Made by a program: the position numbers and the translations under genes. A DNA stretch of 52,200 nucleotides from Chara braunii (lineage: Eukaryota; Streptophyta; Charophyceae; Charales; Characeae): NCBI GenBank assembly GCA_003427395.1, contig BFEA01000016.1, forward strand, positions 3,435,590 through 3,487,789. The letters run 5' to 3'. Positions within the stretch are counted from its first letter, which is position 1, and each line of letters begins with the position of its first letter. A model generated the notes under the pieces. That model ran no database searches, was not told where the DNA came from, and saw only the letters and a program-made list of their open reading frames with translations. Below are positions 42,237 through 51,613 of the stretch, one piece after another.

Positions 42237-43305
42237 TTGGCACCCAAGTCTGTAATTGAACTACGATCTTTCCTTGGTTTGGCAAGTTATTATAGGAAGC
42301 TCGTCAAGAACTTCTCGCTGATCGCCGCACCAATGAGAAGATTGTTGAAGAAAGGAACTATCTGGTTGTGGGACAAGGACTGTGAGTCTTCCTTTAGGAA
42401 GATGAATTATGCTTTAACTCACTATCCTGTTTTGAAAATTGCTGATCTGTCACTTCCCTTCATTGTTACTACTGATGCAAGCCAATACGGAATTGGCGCA
42501 GTCCTTCAACAGAACTACGACAATGGTTTCAGACCAATTGAGTTTGTCTGCACGATTGCCATCAGAAAAATGATAACTCCACATACGAAAGGGAATTGTA
42601 TGCCTTGGTCTGTGCGTTGGACACATGGAAGCACTACTTGTTAGGAAGACACTTCACTGTGTACTCGAACCACTCTATTCTAAAGGAGAGCCGGTTAACT
42701 GACCCCCCATTTTTCACCTCAGTTTATAAGAAAACCATAAGGTCATTTCAAGCAAACTCCACACCAATGTATAGAGTGCACTTCTTACTAACATATTATT
42801 AAAAAAAAATAAAAATTATAACACATTAAACGGCACCTCAAAAGTGCATTTTCAGGCAATTTTGCCAAAAACAATTTCATCGAGATTTCAGGATTTTCAG
42901 GATGATCAACAACACAAATTCTAATAACCCTAATGACACCAAATTTGGCACACAGCAAGCTTGTCCAAAAACAAAAACAGCCAAAAAAAAAAATCCAAAA
43001 AAACATAAAATTTGACCCCGGAACCCTAATTTCAGGATCGTTCATGGTTACTCAGGGCCGAAAAGTGGGGGTCCCCATTAACCGCTTGTGTTCTAAAGTG
43101 GATAAAAACACAACCTAGGCTCTTTGATAAGTTAGTACGATGGTCTGCATTCATTTATACTTTTGATTTTGAATTGAAAACTATCAAAGGTAAGTCTAAT
43201 GTGGTTGCAGATGCATTGTCCAGACGTTGTGATTTCTTTGGTACTATTGTCTCTCACTTGGAGGTTGGGAGTGATCTGAAAGATAAAATTTGTCAAGGAT
43301 AGACT
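42237..43305 (+). pseudogene. pol: RNase H region, interrupted by a TIR element
   Basis: ELRSFLGLASYYRKLVKNFS opens the connection domain, then TTDASQYGIGAVLQQ carries the first catalytic Asp. A frameshift near 42575 separates it from YALVCALDTWKHYLLGRHFT and VYSNHSILK. Here 405 bp of foreign DNA plus an 8-bp target duplication interrupt the codon series (42686-43098). Immediately after, the frame resumes with IKTQPRLFDKLVRW and ends in KGKSNVVADALSRR, the conserved end of gypsy RNase H. The reading frame is continuous across the insertion if insert plus one target copy are ignored. A TAG follows at about 43301. Confidence 0.9.
42686..43090. mobile_element. 405-bp TIR element (MITE) in RNase H, 8-bp TSD
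   Basis: The octamer TTCTAAAG lies on both sides (42678-42685 and 43091-43098). The element ends are imperfect inverted repeats over about 35 bases, each containing GGTTAA, a CCCCC run and TTTTC (left 42692-42718; right the inverse at about 43055-43084). The interior is AT-rich, non-coding. Eight-base target duplications are typical of hAT-type transposons, but the termini do not let me assign the family firmly. Being inserted into a retrotransposon, it is younger than that copy. Confidence 0.88.
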
Positions 43306-44076
43306 ATTGATCCTATTTGGAAACCTATCATGGATGTCCTTGTGAAAGATCCATCTCTACTTCCTAACTATAGAATAACTGATGGTTTGCTTTTCTTGCT
43401 AGACCAAACTGAACAAAGATTGTGTATTCCTCATCAAGAAGAAATTAAAAGTTTGTTAATTGGGGAATGTAACGACACTGAAGGACATTTTGGTTTCAAG
43501 AAAACTTACGCTGAGGTTAGAGAACACTTTGAATGGAAGGGATTAAAGGAAGACGTACTAACTTACGTTTGTACATGTTTGGAGTCTCAGAGAAACAAAC
43601 CTTCACACGAATCCACTTGGTCTTTTGAAACCATCACCGATTCCTAGTGAACCAGGTGAGTCTATCTCCATTGATTTTATGAGCCTCACCAAAAGCCGAA
43701 ATGACAATAGTGAAGTAATGGTTATTGTGGATCGTTTCTCTAAATATGCCATGTTTATTCCCTTACCCGCAGAAGAGCGAACAAAACTTGTCATACGAAA
43801 GTTTCAGATGTGATGGGTGACTGAGTATGGTTTTCCTCTCTCTATTGCATCTGATCGTGATGCCAGGTTCACAAACATGCCATGGCTAAAGCTCATGGAA
43901 GCATACGGTACACGATTGACCATGTTGTCAGGGCTACACCCTGAAACAAATGGACAAAGTGAACAGATGAACCGTTTGTGTCAGCAACTTTTGCGTATGT
44001 ATGTAAGACCCGATCAGATTGATTGGGACGTGAACTTACCCAAGATAGCAAGTGCATACAACAGTAGTGTTCATAC
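43306..44076 (+). pseudogene. pol: integrase, truncated by LTR B
   Basis: 43330-43647 holds the HHCC finger: ECNDTEGHFGFKKTYAEV, where the first His position reads Asn, and YVCTCLESQRNK, where the second Cys of CxxC reads Ser. Both zinc-binding positions are thus damaged. The core follows in two frames: SIDFMSLTK with the first Asp, VDRFSKYAMFIP, a TGA at 43810-43812, then SDRDARFTN with the second Asp and HPETNGQSEQMNR with the catalytic Glu. All three DDE residues survive. The gene ends at IASAYNSSVH where LTR B starts at 44077, so the C-terminal part is missing. It carries the same strand and order as the RT upstream. Confidence 0.9.
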
Positions 44077-45089
44077 TGCTATACTCCGCTCAATATGCTC
44101 TGAAGTGGCCTAAGGCCACACACAGGCTGCGACCTCGGTCCAAGGCCGTAAGGGCCAAGGGAAGGAAAACCCCTTGGATGGGCCCAGGGCCTGTGCGCCC
44201 GACAGTTGACTTTGGTCAACCGCCCAGCGGCCCAAGAGTCAAAGTCTGCATGTACCCAGCCCAGGCCGCCGGCCAGACACACACTTGTGTGTATGCAGGT
44301 ACCGAGACAGCATCAGGACCAAGTGGAAGTCTGCAACTGTACGTAATCCAGGCCCTCGGCTGTGAGTCAGTCTGAGCCACAGTGGGTGGGACACCTGAAG
44401 ACTGTCAGCCTCGTCAAACATGATATAAGGCCTGGCCTCCAGGGAGTCAACATTCAGTCTTGCTATGCTGCCTTGATGCTGGCTGTGCGCTGGCACTGTG
44501 GACGACGCGAGACTGCTGCTGCACGCTGGCGCCTTTCTGCTTTGGCGCCTGCCTATGCTGACATGGTGTAGGGCCACTCTGTCTTTAACATATCTGATGT
44601 GGTGCATGCCACTCTGTCTCCGTTGCTGACGCGGCATTTGCCATATTGCCTACATTGTTGAATTGGATGCGACAAGGAGGGAGATCGGGATCTGTGGATG
44701 ATTGAGAGGGAACGGGATACTCACCTGTGGTTGATGTGGATACTGTGTGCTGCTGATTGTCTCCAACGTCCTCGTGAGAGAACCGTGCCACGTGGCACTT
44801 CGATGTGATCAGGATCTGTCAGGCTCGTTACTGGATACTGTTTTGCTGACGTGGAAGAGAAGGGAAGCCTGGAGAAGGAGTGGGAACTGTTGGGCTACTC
44901 TTTGTGGTCATTGATGGTTACTATCTCTTCCACCTTCTAATCTGTCTATTCCCCCTCCACTCTCTTCGTCTACTGGAAAGGAGATATTGTATCAGAGATC
45001 ACATTCATGATTATTGGAGACATTGTTCAGAGTTGAGTTACTTTGTATTTCGACATCTGTCGAGTATCTTACAGACTGGGTTCATTACA
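44077..45089 (+). mobile_element. LTR B, same family as LTR A
   Basis: Starts TGCTATACTCCGCTC, ends GGGTTCATTACA, and aligns to LTR A over its full length without the internal duplications of that copy. No primer-binding site follows (next bases are CATCCAAG), so it is a 3' LTR or solo LTR. The tetramer CATC follows it and also precedes LTR A, which would fit both being ends of one 10.7-kb element with element II nested inside. Its junction with mid-integrase implies a deletion or unequal recombination. Confidence 0.85.
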
Positions 45090-45111
45090 CATCCAAGCAA
45101 ATTAGAAAAGA

Positions 45112-45360
45112 TTGGAAAGTCTTGCTAGAGAAGGTGATAGATCTGTATATTTTGTCCAATCGCTTTCATTTCAAGAAGTGAAACGCCCGCCGTATTGTAT
45201 CCTGTTTACTCCAGAGATATATGGCATTGATTCTGGAAGTGCGAGCGTAACGGTTTTGTTTGACATCTTTCTAAGAAGACGAGCTCTCACTGCATTCGTT
45301 CCTGTCTTGACTATGGGCAACCTTGCCTACGTTGTATTATTGCCATTAGGGGGAAAAAAA
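45112..45360 (+). CDS. Coding-like fragment beside LTR B, unknown
   Basis: About 80 codons of non-repetitive, coding-like sequence without stops, starting after a TAG at 45103. It includes VKRPPYCILFTPEIYG and FDIFLRRRALTAFVPVLTM and NLAYVVLLPL. The alternation of PE, GS, an L/R helix and a VxLLP strand is faintly like the end of a Ku beta-barrel domain, but I would not assign it on that basis. No good donor follows. It may be an exon of the plus-strand gene, since the next confident exon is 45489, or a fragment of another gene carried in. Confidence 0.35.
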
Positions 45361-45488
45361 TCTTTAGAAAAGGGTAAAGGCCGTTATACGTCTTTGAGTT
45401 CCTGCTTTGTGGACAAGTATGTGCTCCTGTTGCTCGTTTGGATTACTTACTCCATGTTTGGCTGATTGGTTTCGGGATTGTTTTGCAG

Positions 45489-45884
45489 GTGTCTGTGGGG
45501 GGGGTCCTCTGCAATCGTTTTGCTATTTTGTCGCTGAATAGTATTTGGTGTGCCCTTCCTGGCGGTGTCGTCTCTGAAGAGAACAGAGTCACAGTTGTCA
45601 TTAGATGGGGTTGTAAGAAGTCACAAGCATCATCATCCCACAGAAGTGCTGTGCAAGCATTTGCACAGCAAGGGTTAATGCAAAAAGGATCTGCGAGGAG
45701 CCTCCTGTCTACATTTAATTCTCCACCTGTGGTATCCAACTTTGAAAAATGCTTTGGGACCAATGTTGAAGCATGTCCCGGTGTCGGAAACTATACTCAA
45801 GTGTTGGACAACTGCACCTGTGCCTGTCTGGAATCGTGGGCCGGCAAGAAGTGTGACGTGTGCCGTACAGATCAGGCGTGTCAG
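45489..45884 (+). CDS. Exon 5 (candidate), EGF-like Cys-rich exon
   Basis: Acceptor GATTGTTTTGCAG/GTGTCT and donor GTGTCAG/GTCAGG enclose 396 bases (132 codons), phase 0-0, compatible with the donor at 32935. The first part is beta-like (VSVGGVLCNRFAILSLNSIW, then ENRVTVVIRWGCKKS), followed by a Ser/Gln-rich linker. The end holds EKCFGTNVEACPG and then DNCTCACLESWAGKKCDVCR with TDQACQ, an EGF-like C-x-C-x(n)-WAGxxC module. Two N-glycosylation sequons (N-Y-T, N-C-T) sit next to it. This fits an extracellular or lumenal domain. The preceding intron would be 12.5 kb and contains the whole LTR cluster. Confidence 0.7.
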
Positions 45885-46457
45885 GTCAGGTTCATAACTT
45901 CATAGAGCTTTGCCTCTTCTTTTTCTGCATTTGGGTAAATGCACCAATATTTATTATACTACCATAATAGTGTTATGACTTAACTGTATGGTGTTCGTGT
46001 CTATCTTTTAAGGTTTTCATAGTTACGATTAAGCGCCCTGCTTTGCATGCCTTCGGGTATAGTGCTACCTTCCACAGTGCGGTCTGGAAAAACTGTCTGT
46101 GGTGCACCGGGAAATAATAATAATAGTAGTAATGAATGATAATAAGAAATTCAGAAGTAACAAAAAGGTGTAAAAATCGTTTCAAGGAATATGATCTTGA
46201 GTGAAGTCTTTCAGGCAAAAGTTGCTCAAAATAATGTTTTGCATCGCACAGATTTTTGTTGCACTCTTGAAATTTTGTTTCAATTCTTTTTTGGTGTAGG
46301 TGCATTGTGCAGAGTATGAGCTTGGAAGTATGTCATATTATTGTGTTTACTTCTTACAATGTGCCACTGTATATCTTTTCAGATTTTTGAAGTCCCGGTT
46401 TATATATGTATAAATATGTATATATATGGGCAGCTCTGTTTGACTATATATAGCCTC
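45885..46457. other. Intron-like AT-rich sequence
   Basis: No gene recognised. 46085-46145 is ATA-rich. From 46380 an AT-rich run with ATATGTATATATATG leads into GGGCAGCTCTGTTTGAC (46429), which is repeated as GGGCAGTTCTGTTTGTGAC at 46544 and marks the edge of the hammerhead-associated element. Confidence 0.5.
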
Positions 46458-46494
46458 CTGATGAGTTGGTGAAACTCCGACGAAACAGTTTGTC
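46458..46494 (+). ncRNA. Hammerhead ribozyme core, type I-like
   Basis: All conserved core positions are present in order: CTGATGA (46458-46464), stem II GTTGG pairing with CCGAC (46465-46469 with 46477-46481) around a 7-base loop TGAAACT, GAA (46482-46484), a 3-pair stem III ACA/TGT (46485-46487 with 46491-46493) closed by GTT, and C17 at 46494 as the cleavage position. The 10.1-11.1 G-C and 15.1-16.1 A-U pairs are right. Very short stem III is known from hammerheads in Penelope-like elements and retrozymes. Stem I, which would pair bases before 46458 with those after 46494, is not evident (C opposite A at the first pair), so this copy may be inactive or act differently. Confidence 0.65.
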
Positions 46495-46500
46495 ACAGCC

Positions 46501-46635
46501 CCTCGTTTGTTGTCCTCTTCTCCCTCTCTGCCTACGGTTTTACCGGGCAGTTCTGTTTGTGACGATATATATATTGTCATTGCAAACTGCCCTGTGAACC
46601 TTAGGCACAGAGGGAGAAGAGGACAACAAACGAGG
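46501..46635. mobile_element. Foldback element next to the hammerhead core
   Basis: The left arm (46501-46537, CCTCGTTTGTTGTCCTCTTC and on) and right arm (46599-46635) are inverted copies with about two mismatches. Inside lies a second inverted pair (CCGGGCAGTTCTGTTTG against CAAACTGCCC) around a GACGATATATATATTGTC palindrome. This nested palindrome matches the style of the 20.1-20.5 kb foldback, with the same ACRATATATA centre. The left half, with the hammerhead, is repeated in inverse orientation at 19313-19400. Confidence 0.85.
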
Positions 46636-47920
46636 GATGAAGACGCTGCTGCCCCTCATGGACAGTTTGTTGAACAATGATTGATTGAGGGTTGCAACAG
46701 ACAGTTGCGGCGAATGCTGTAAAGACCACGTGTTGCGTAGGTAGGGATGGGGACATTTCATGCCAACCTCTATTTCCAGCCATCCTCAAGATTGGAAGGC
46801 CAAAAGGATATGGCAACCATACCAAGCGGTGCTCAGTGTTACGCCCGCAGCCATAGAGTTTTGTTTAGATTATATATTTCCATACTCATGGCTGCCACCC
46901 TGGGCAGACACTTTTAACCTTCCACCATTGGCAGAGAATCTGCCTCGAGATGCCTTTGCTTTCGGTCCGTACCTTTCGCTTTCGTTCCTTGTCTCGTTGA
47001 ATGTTATGCCGCATCTCTCTTTCCAGGTAGCGGGAATGCCGCTGTCTGTATCAGTACGGACCACGCCTTTTCTGGCTTGCTGAGATCAGCCGGAGTGTTA
47101 GTCCAGAGAAGACGTTGAACGGCTGTTCTGGAAAAGAGCAGGGAAATAAGTTGCCGCAAAGGTCGGAAGGTCTTGCCTGGTATGCTAGAGGTTCCTTACA
47201 GTTGACTAGGCAATCCACCAGGTCTTCCGATTTGTGGTCTGGGCATGCTAGACAGTGATCAAAGCGACCAGGTCTTCCTGTTCGTGGTCTGGGCAGACTG
47301 GACAGCAATCAAAGCCATTTGGGTCATTGTTCCTTCTCCTTGTGCAGAGCAAGACGTCTACTGAAAGGGCTGCATACGTGTAGACTTGTAACATTAATAA
47401 TTGGTTGTGTAGTCCTGAACATCCCCACACTATAGCAGTCGCTAACGTGAGATATCCAAGATCCGGGCCGTACGCAGTCCTCCTGGACAGATGAAAGATA
47501 GTCGCAAGATTTTAAGATGTTAAGATCGTGGGAGGATCTGGGCTGTGCGCCTGGTGCCACTGGGCCAACGGACCGGATCAAAGAAAAATTGCCCTACTGC
47601 GCAGGTAAGCCCTACCGGTGTCCGTTGAAAAGAGGGCCTGCCGTGTCCCCTCACCAGACTGGTGCGTCCCAGGTGTTGATGCGGCGAATACCGCCGTGTG
47701 TTTCCCTCAACTGCCTGGCTGCCGGGCTGCTGCTGTGCCGTCACCCGTTGGAATGTACTCCCTGCTGCCACTGTGACCGTCTGCTTTGCCATGCGCCAGA
47801 CTTGGACGAGGACCCTTACTAATTCAATGACTATGATGATGACTACGACAACGATACAATACTACCTCGAAAATGAGGACGATGCAGGGCGCCCCCCCCT
47901 CAGGCCCTTCGATGCGGATG

Positions 47921-47923
<3 letters not shown>
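46636..47923. other. Stretch with weak coding hints
   Basis: About 46852-46964 reads IEFCLDYIFPYSWLPPWADT and NLPPLAENLPRDAFAF between an AG and a GT, but its phase does not fit exon 5. 47220-47330 has a short duplication of GACCAGGTCTTCC...GTGGTCTGGGCA. A Cys-rich frame at 47640-47790 shows no EGF spacing. No firm gene. Confidence 0.35.
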
Positions 47924-48003
<80 letters not shown>

Positions 48004-48252
48004 ACTACCCCTGCACCCCCTAGCTATGTCCGCTGATGAGGCGCTATGTAACAGCTTACTACTACGCTCTCGCATCTCACCACCNCTCCCCTAACTATCG
48101 CTGCTGACGCAGCACTAACCCAGAAGCAAAAAATAAATTCGGGCCATTTCTTGATTTGTGCATGTTGTTCTTGTGCAGGGGCCATGCCAATCTACTTCAT
48201 GACAAGTGCAATGTCTCCATTTGTGCGTGTAGAGCGAGCGAGCGAGAGCGAG

Positions 48253-48333
<81 letters not shown>

Positions 48334-48558
48334 CTGCCCCACCCCTTTCTCTATGGCTGGCACCCCCAGGACTGCCTGCTGACGAGGCAGTACCTAACTG
48401 TTTACTACCATGCGCCCCCCAATATGACCCCCACCCCCCTAACTGTGACTGTTGACCTGGCACGAATTAAGAAAAAAGGGTTAAAAAAAAGGATTGGGCC
48501 CTCGATTTGTGCATGTTGTCATTGCACAGGGGTCATGCTAAACTACTTCACGGTAAGA

Positions 48559-48631
<73 letters not shown>
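47924..48631. repeat. Triplicated block around (GA)n tracts
   Basis: (GT)15-(GA)24 at 47924-48001, (GA)n at 48256-48326 and (GA)n at 48562-48631 lie about 300 bp apart and are joined by related sequence. CTGATGAGGC/CTGACGAGGC followed by a CTACTAC-type segment occurs after the first two tracts. GATTTGTGCATGTTGT ending in a GCAG/GGGYCATGC acceptor-like site occurs before the second and third (48153 and 48505). The pieces between encode GAMPIYF and GVMLNYF in the same frame. The N at 48085 is a single ambiguous base. Confidence 0.85.
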
Positions 48632-48632
<1 letters not shown>

Positions 48633-48738
48633 CCACTTCCTGCCACTTGGTGTCAACGATTGTCTGCCTGCTGCTGTCCTTGGAAGAGTGCTAGTGCTGA
48701 AAAGTAAAGTGGTTTCAGGAAAACAGTCATCGGCCGAC
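48632..48738 (+). CDS. Possible exon after the GA blocks
   Basis: About 35 codons of coding-like sequence (HFLPLGVNDCLPAAVLGRVL, then VLKSKVVSGKQSSAD) ending at a donor GAC/GTAAGC in phase 0. The only acceptor available is an AG of the GA repeat. It could be a further exon of the plus-strand gene. No domain recognised. Confidence 0.25.
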
Positions 48739-50109
48739 GTAAGCATGTTGGCATTTGCTTTTGTTTCTGTTTCTTCCCGAGCTAAACATTATGTATAAAA
48801 TTCTGTTGTGCATGACAAACTGCCATGCATGTGCTCATCAACACATACCACTAAAGCTTAGTCAACCTGGGCGTGGCGCTGCACGCGGAGCCGGTTTTTT
48901 TCTGTTACGTTTTAGCCATCGGATTGTGATCTGTGCGGATGAAATTGCTGGAAACCGTATGTTCTAACTGTTTTGCGCGCTCCACTTTTGTGGCACGTCA
49001 GCTTTTTCGGGTGCTGTGGTTTTGACGCGTGAGTGGTCTCTTTGTTTTTCTTTTGTTCTTTAGTTTTCAATGTATTGCGTTGGCGTCGTAGATCTCCCAC
49101 TATCGAATGGGTTTCCCGCGAGTTGCTAAAGTTAGTGTTTGTGGAATCGGTCCTGAGAAGTGTGGGCCTCCCTACTCTGCACAGCACTGTACATGGATTT
49201 AGAATTTTAGATGCTTTCTGTGCCAGGCGCATTCTGGTCGGAAGCTGTTGAATCGCCGCCGTGTCAGGATGTCAGACACCAAGTAAAGGAAAGTTGCCAA
49301 AACGGGGGTAGTGGCCAAAATGGGGTGAACTTGCCAAATTTGGGAAACACGATAAAGAATTTTGAGAGGGTGTGGGGACAATTTCCCTAAATGGGCAAGA
49401 TGCTCTGACACGCGATTTCGTTTTCGGGCATGATTTTTACGGTGCGTTCTGGCAAGTGGCCCGTTTCCGGTGCATGTGGTGGAGAGAAGGGGGCTCGTGC
49501 ATGTGCGGTGTTGTGTAGTGGAATGAGTTCTGGTGAGAGGCCTGTTTTCGATGCATGTGGTTGAAATATCGGACGGATGCATGTGAGGTGCCTTTTGTTG
49601 CGTCCTGGCGTGTGTCCCGTTTTGGATGCATTTGGTCCAGATATGGGGCCGCGTGTATGTGCGGTGTTATGTAGTGGAGCGACGCCCTTTCTCGTGCTAG
49701 GAGATCCGTGCTGTTCAGTTTGGGGAAAAAAAAAGGGAAGGCGGATGGCCCGTTTTCGATGCATTTGGTCTAGCTTTGGGGCCGAGTGTATGTGCACACT
49801 TTGATCCAGGTGCTTGGGTCTTTTGAGAGAGAGAGTGAGAGAGAGAGAGAGAGAGTCTGCATCGGACGGTTGCCTCCACCGTTACTGCGTCACCTGTCGT
49901 ATTTGTTTTTGTGAGCGAAGCTGCAACAGGTCATCCAGTGAGAATGAATCTTTCTCTAAAAGCTGCCATAACCCTTTTTGCTTGTGAATTTGGTGAGTAG
50001 TGTGGGGAGGCCCTATGCCCAGGGAAAACAAATGGGCAAACTGAGCCCCTAGATGGCCAGTGTGCCCTTTTCTCTTGGTAAGTAGTAATAGATGCTGTTT
50101 TTTTCTCGG
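48739..50109. other. Stretch without a recognised gene
   Basis: 49163-49205 resembles 18289-18335 (GGGCCTC...CACAGCACT.TACATG), a dispersed repeat. 49390-49800 consists of four diverged units containing TTCTGGCR(A/T)G...CCCGTTT(T/C)...GATGCAT(G/T)TGGT, spaced about 85-110 bp apart. (GA)n lies at 49827-49854. Confidence 0.55.
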
Positions 50110-50950
50110 TGAGGACCTCTATGCCTCCCTTCTCTCCACTCTACTCTCTACTTTCTGCTCTGCTGTGCTGTACTGTACTCTTTACTCCCAACTCTACGCC
50201 ACTCTCTATTCTCTACTTTGAACTTTCTGTATTCTCTGCTTTGAACTACGCCACTGTCTATTGTCAACTCTCGACCCTTTGCTACTCTCTACTGTCTGCT
50301 CTCTCCTCTGCTCTCTGCCGTGCTCCCTACTCTCTGCACTCTGTTCTCTACGCTACTCACTGCTCTCTACTGTGTTTTCTGCTCTTCTCTCCGTGCTACT
50401 CTCTACTCTACTCTACACTACTCCACTGTACTTCTACTCGCTCTACTCTGCTCTCTACGTTGCACTACTCTCTAGACTACTCTACTTTCTTCTCTACTCC
50501 ATGCTACTCTCTACTCTCTACTCTCTACTCAACTACTCTCTACACTACAGTACTATCTATCGTGCCACTCTCCTTACTCTACTCTACCTACTATCTACTC
50601 TACTTTATGCTACTATGCTGTACTCTTCTTCACTCGACACTGAACTCTTCTCGGCTTTACTCTATACTAGCTACTTTACACTGCTCTCAACTCTGTTCTC
50701 TACTGTCTTCTCTCTACTGTATACCATATCTGCACTTGATAGTCTCGCTACTCTAATCCACTCTACTCTCCACTCTCTATTTACTCTCTGCTCCATTCCA
50801 CTCTATTCTACTCTATTCTCTATTCCACTATTCTCTACGCTCTACTCTTCTCTACCCTGTACTCTACTGTGTGCTCTCATCTACTCTCCGCTGTCTGCTC
50901 TCTACTCTGCTGTACTCTCTACTCTACGCTACTCTACTCCACTGTAGTCT
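50110..50950. repeat. TCTAC/CTCTACT-rich pyrimidine satellite
   Basis: About 840 bases made almost only of CTCTACT, TCTGCT and CTCTACTC words with drifted period. The two long plus-strand open frames here (Leu/Ser/Tyr/Thr only) are artefacts of the repeat lacking purine-rich stop contexts. Confidence 0.9.
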
Positions 50951-50956
50951 ACTTTT

Positions 50957-51012
50957 ATGTCTTTATTGGGCCGTGCAGGGGGATAATTCTTTGTACGGCC
51001 CAATAAAGACAT
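50957..51012. repeat. Perfect 18-bp hairpin
   Basis: ATGTCTTTATTGGGCCGT (50957-50974) and its exact inverse (50995-51012) around a 20-base loop. It begins where the satellite ends. Confidence 0.9.
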
Positions 51013-51113
51013 CCCCCTGTATTACAAAGGGATAATTCCAGTGTTCACATTGTATTGGAGATTTCATACACACGGATGTAAATGTCACCAATATCCCTTT
51101 GTAATGCCGGTGG
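51013..51113. mobile_element. Small inverted-repeat element
   Basis: ATTACAAAGGGATA (51021-51034) and its exact inverse (51092-51105) enclose about 57 bases. Neighbouring CCCCCTGT also pairs with the loop of the hairpin at 50957. It resembles a very short MITE or a nested TIR remnant. Confidence 0.55.
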
Positions 51114-51174
51114 AGCTGCGCTGGCTACTCTTGTACCTCCTTTTGTTTTTGTGGGTGAAGCTGCAACTGTTCGT

Positions 51175-51576
51175 CTAGTTTTCCATGACCTTGTCGTTAT
51201 TTGATCTGCCTCTTGAGTCTGGGCCAAGTAGTTTCTTCCATCGTCTTTTGATTGCCTGCCTGGGGTCTTTGATTTTAAGCAGGTGTTCGAAGCCTAGTTT
51301 GACTGGGAATTCGTTTATGAGAATGAGGTTCTTTTTGTTCATTCTTTTTGTTCCGGCCTTCTTTTTTAGGTTGCTATCCATCGTAGGTGCCTCCTGTTCT
51401 TGAAAGTCGTTTGGAAAGGATGTGAAGATCAAATGGTGGCCTGTCGCGGTCTGGTTGTGGGAGAATTGGTAAACTGTTCTTTGGATCAGCTCCTGGGTCA
51501 AATCCCCCATTCCTGGATTCGCACTTGAAATCTGCCTTGAGCAGCTCTTCAGACTGGAATGATTTTGTTGACGCAT
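51175..51576 (-). CDS. Minus-strand ORF, basic protein of unknown function
   Basis: An open frame of 133 codons with normal composition, Lys/Arg-rich in its second half (KKKAGTKRMNKKNLILINEF, then KIKDPRQAIKRRWKKLLGPD). The upstream frame 51613-51374 overlaps it and reads DFKCESRNGGFDPGADPKNS, so the true sequence may cross a frameshift. I recognise no domain. A transposon-encoded basic protein or a host exon are both possible. Confidence 0.35.
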   Translation of the reverse strand: MRQQNHSSLKSCSRQISSANPGMGDLTQELIQRTVYQFSHNQTATGHHLIFTSFPNDFQEQEAPTMDSNLKKKAGTKRMNKKNLILINEFPVKLGFEHLLKIKDPRQAIKRRWKKLLGPDSRGRSNNDKVMEN

Positions 51577-51613
51577 TGCATATTGTCATACAGATTATGA
51601 CCGCCTTCGACAT

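Noticed and set aside
45112-45330. Assignment of the fragment beside LTR B to Ku70/Ku80
   Set aside because: The resemblance is limited to a few spaced residues and the flanking Ku motifs are absent.
47954-48631. Arg/Glu-repeat proteins across the GA tracts
   Set aside because: Microsatellite translation; no normal sequence on either side in the same frame apart from the short pieces noted.
50109-50947. Two long plus-strand ORFs (215 and 228 codons) in the TCTAC-rich region
   Set aside because: The products are only Leu, Ser, Tyr, Thr, Cys and Ala from a pyrimidine satellite; all forward frames are open for composition reasons.
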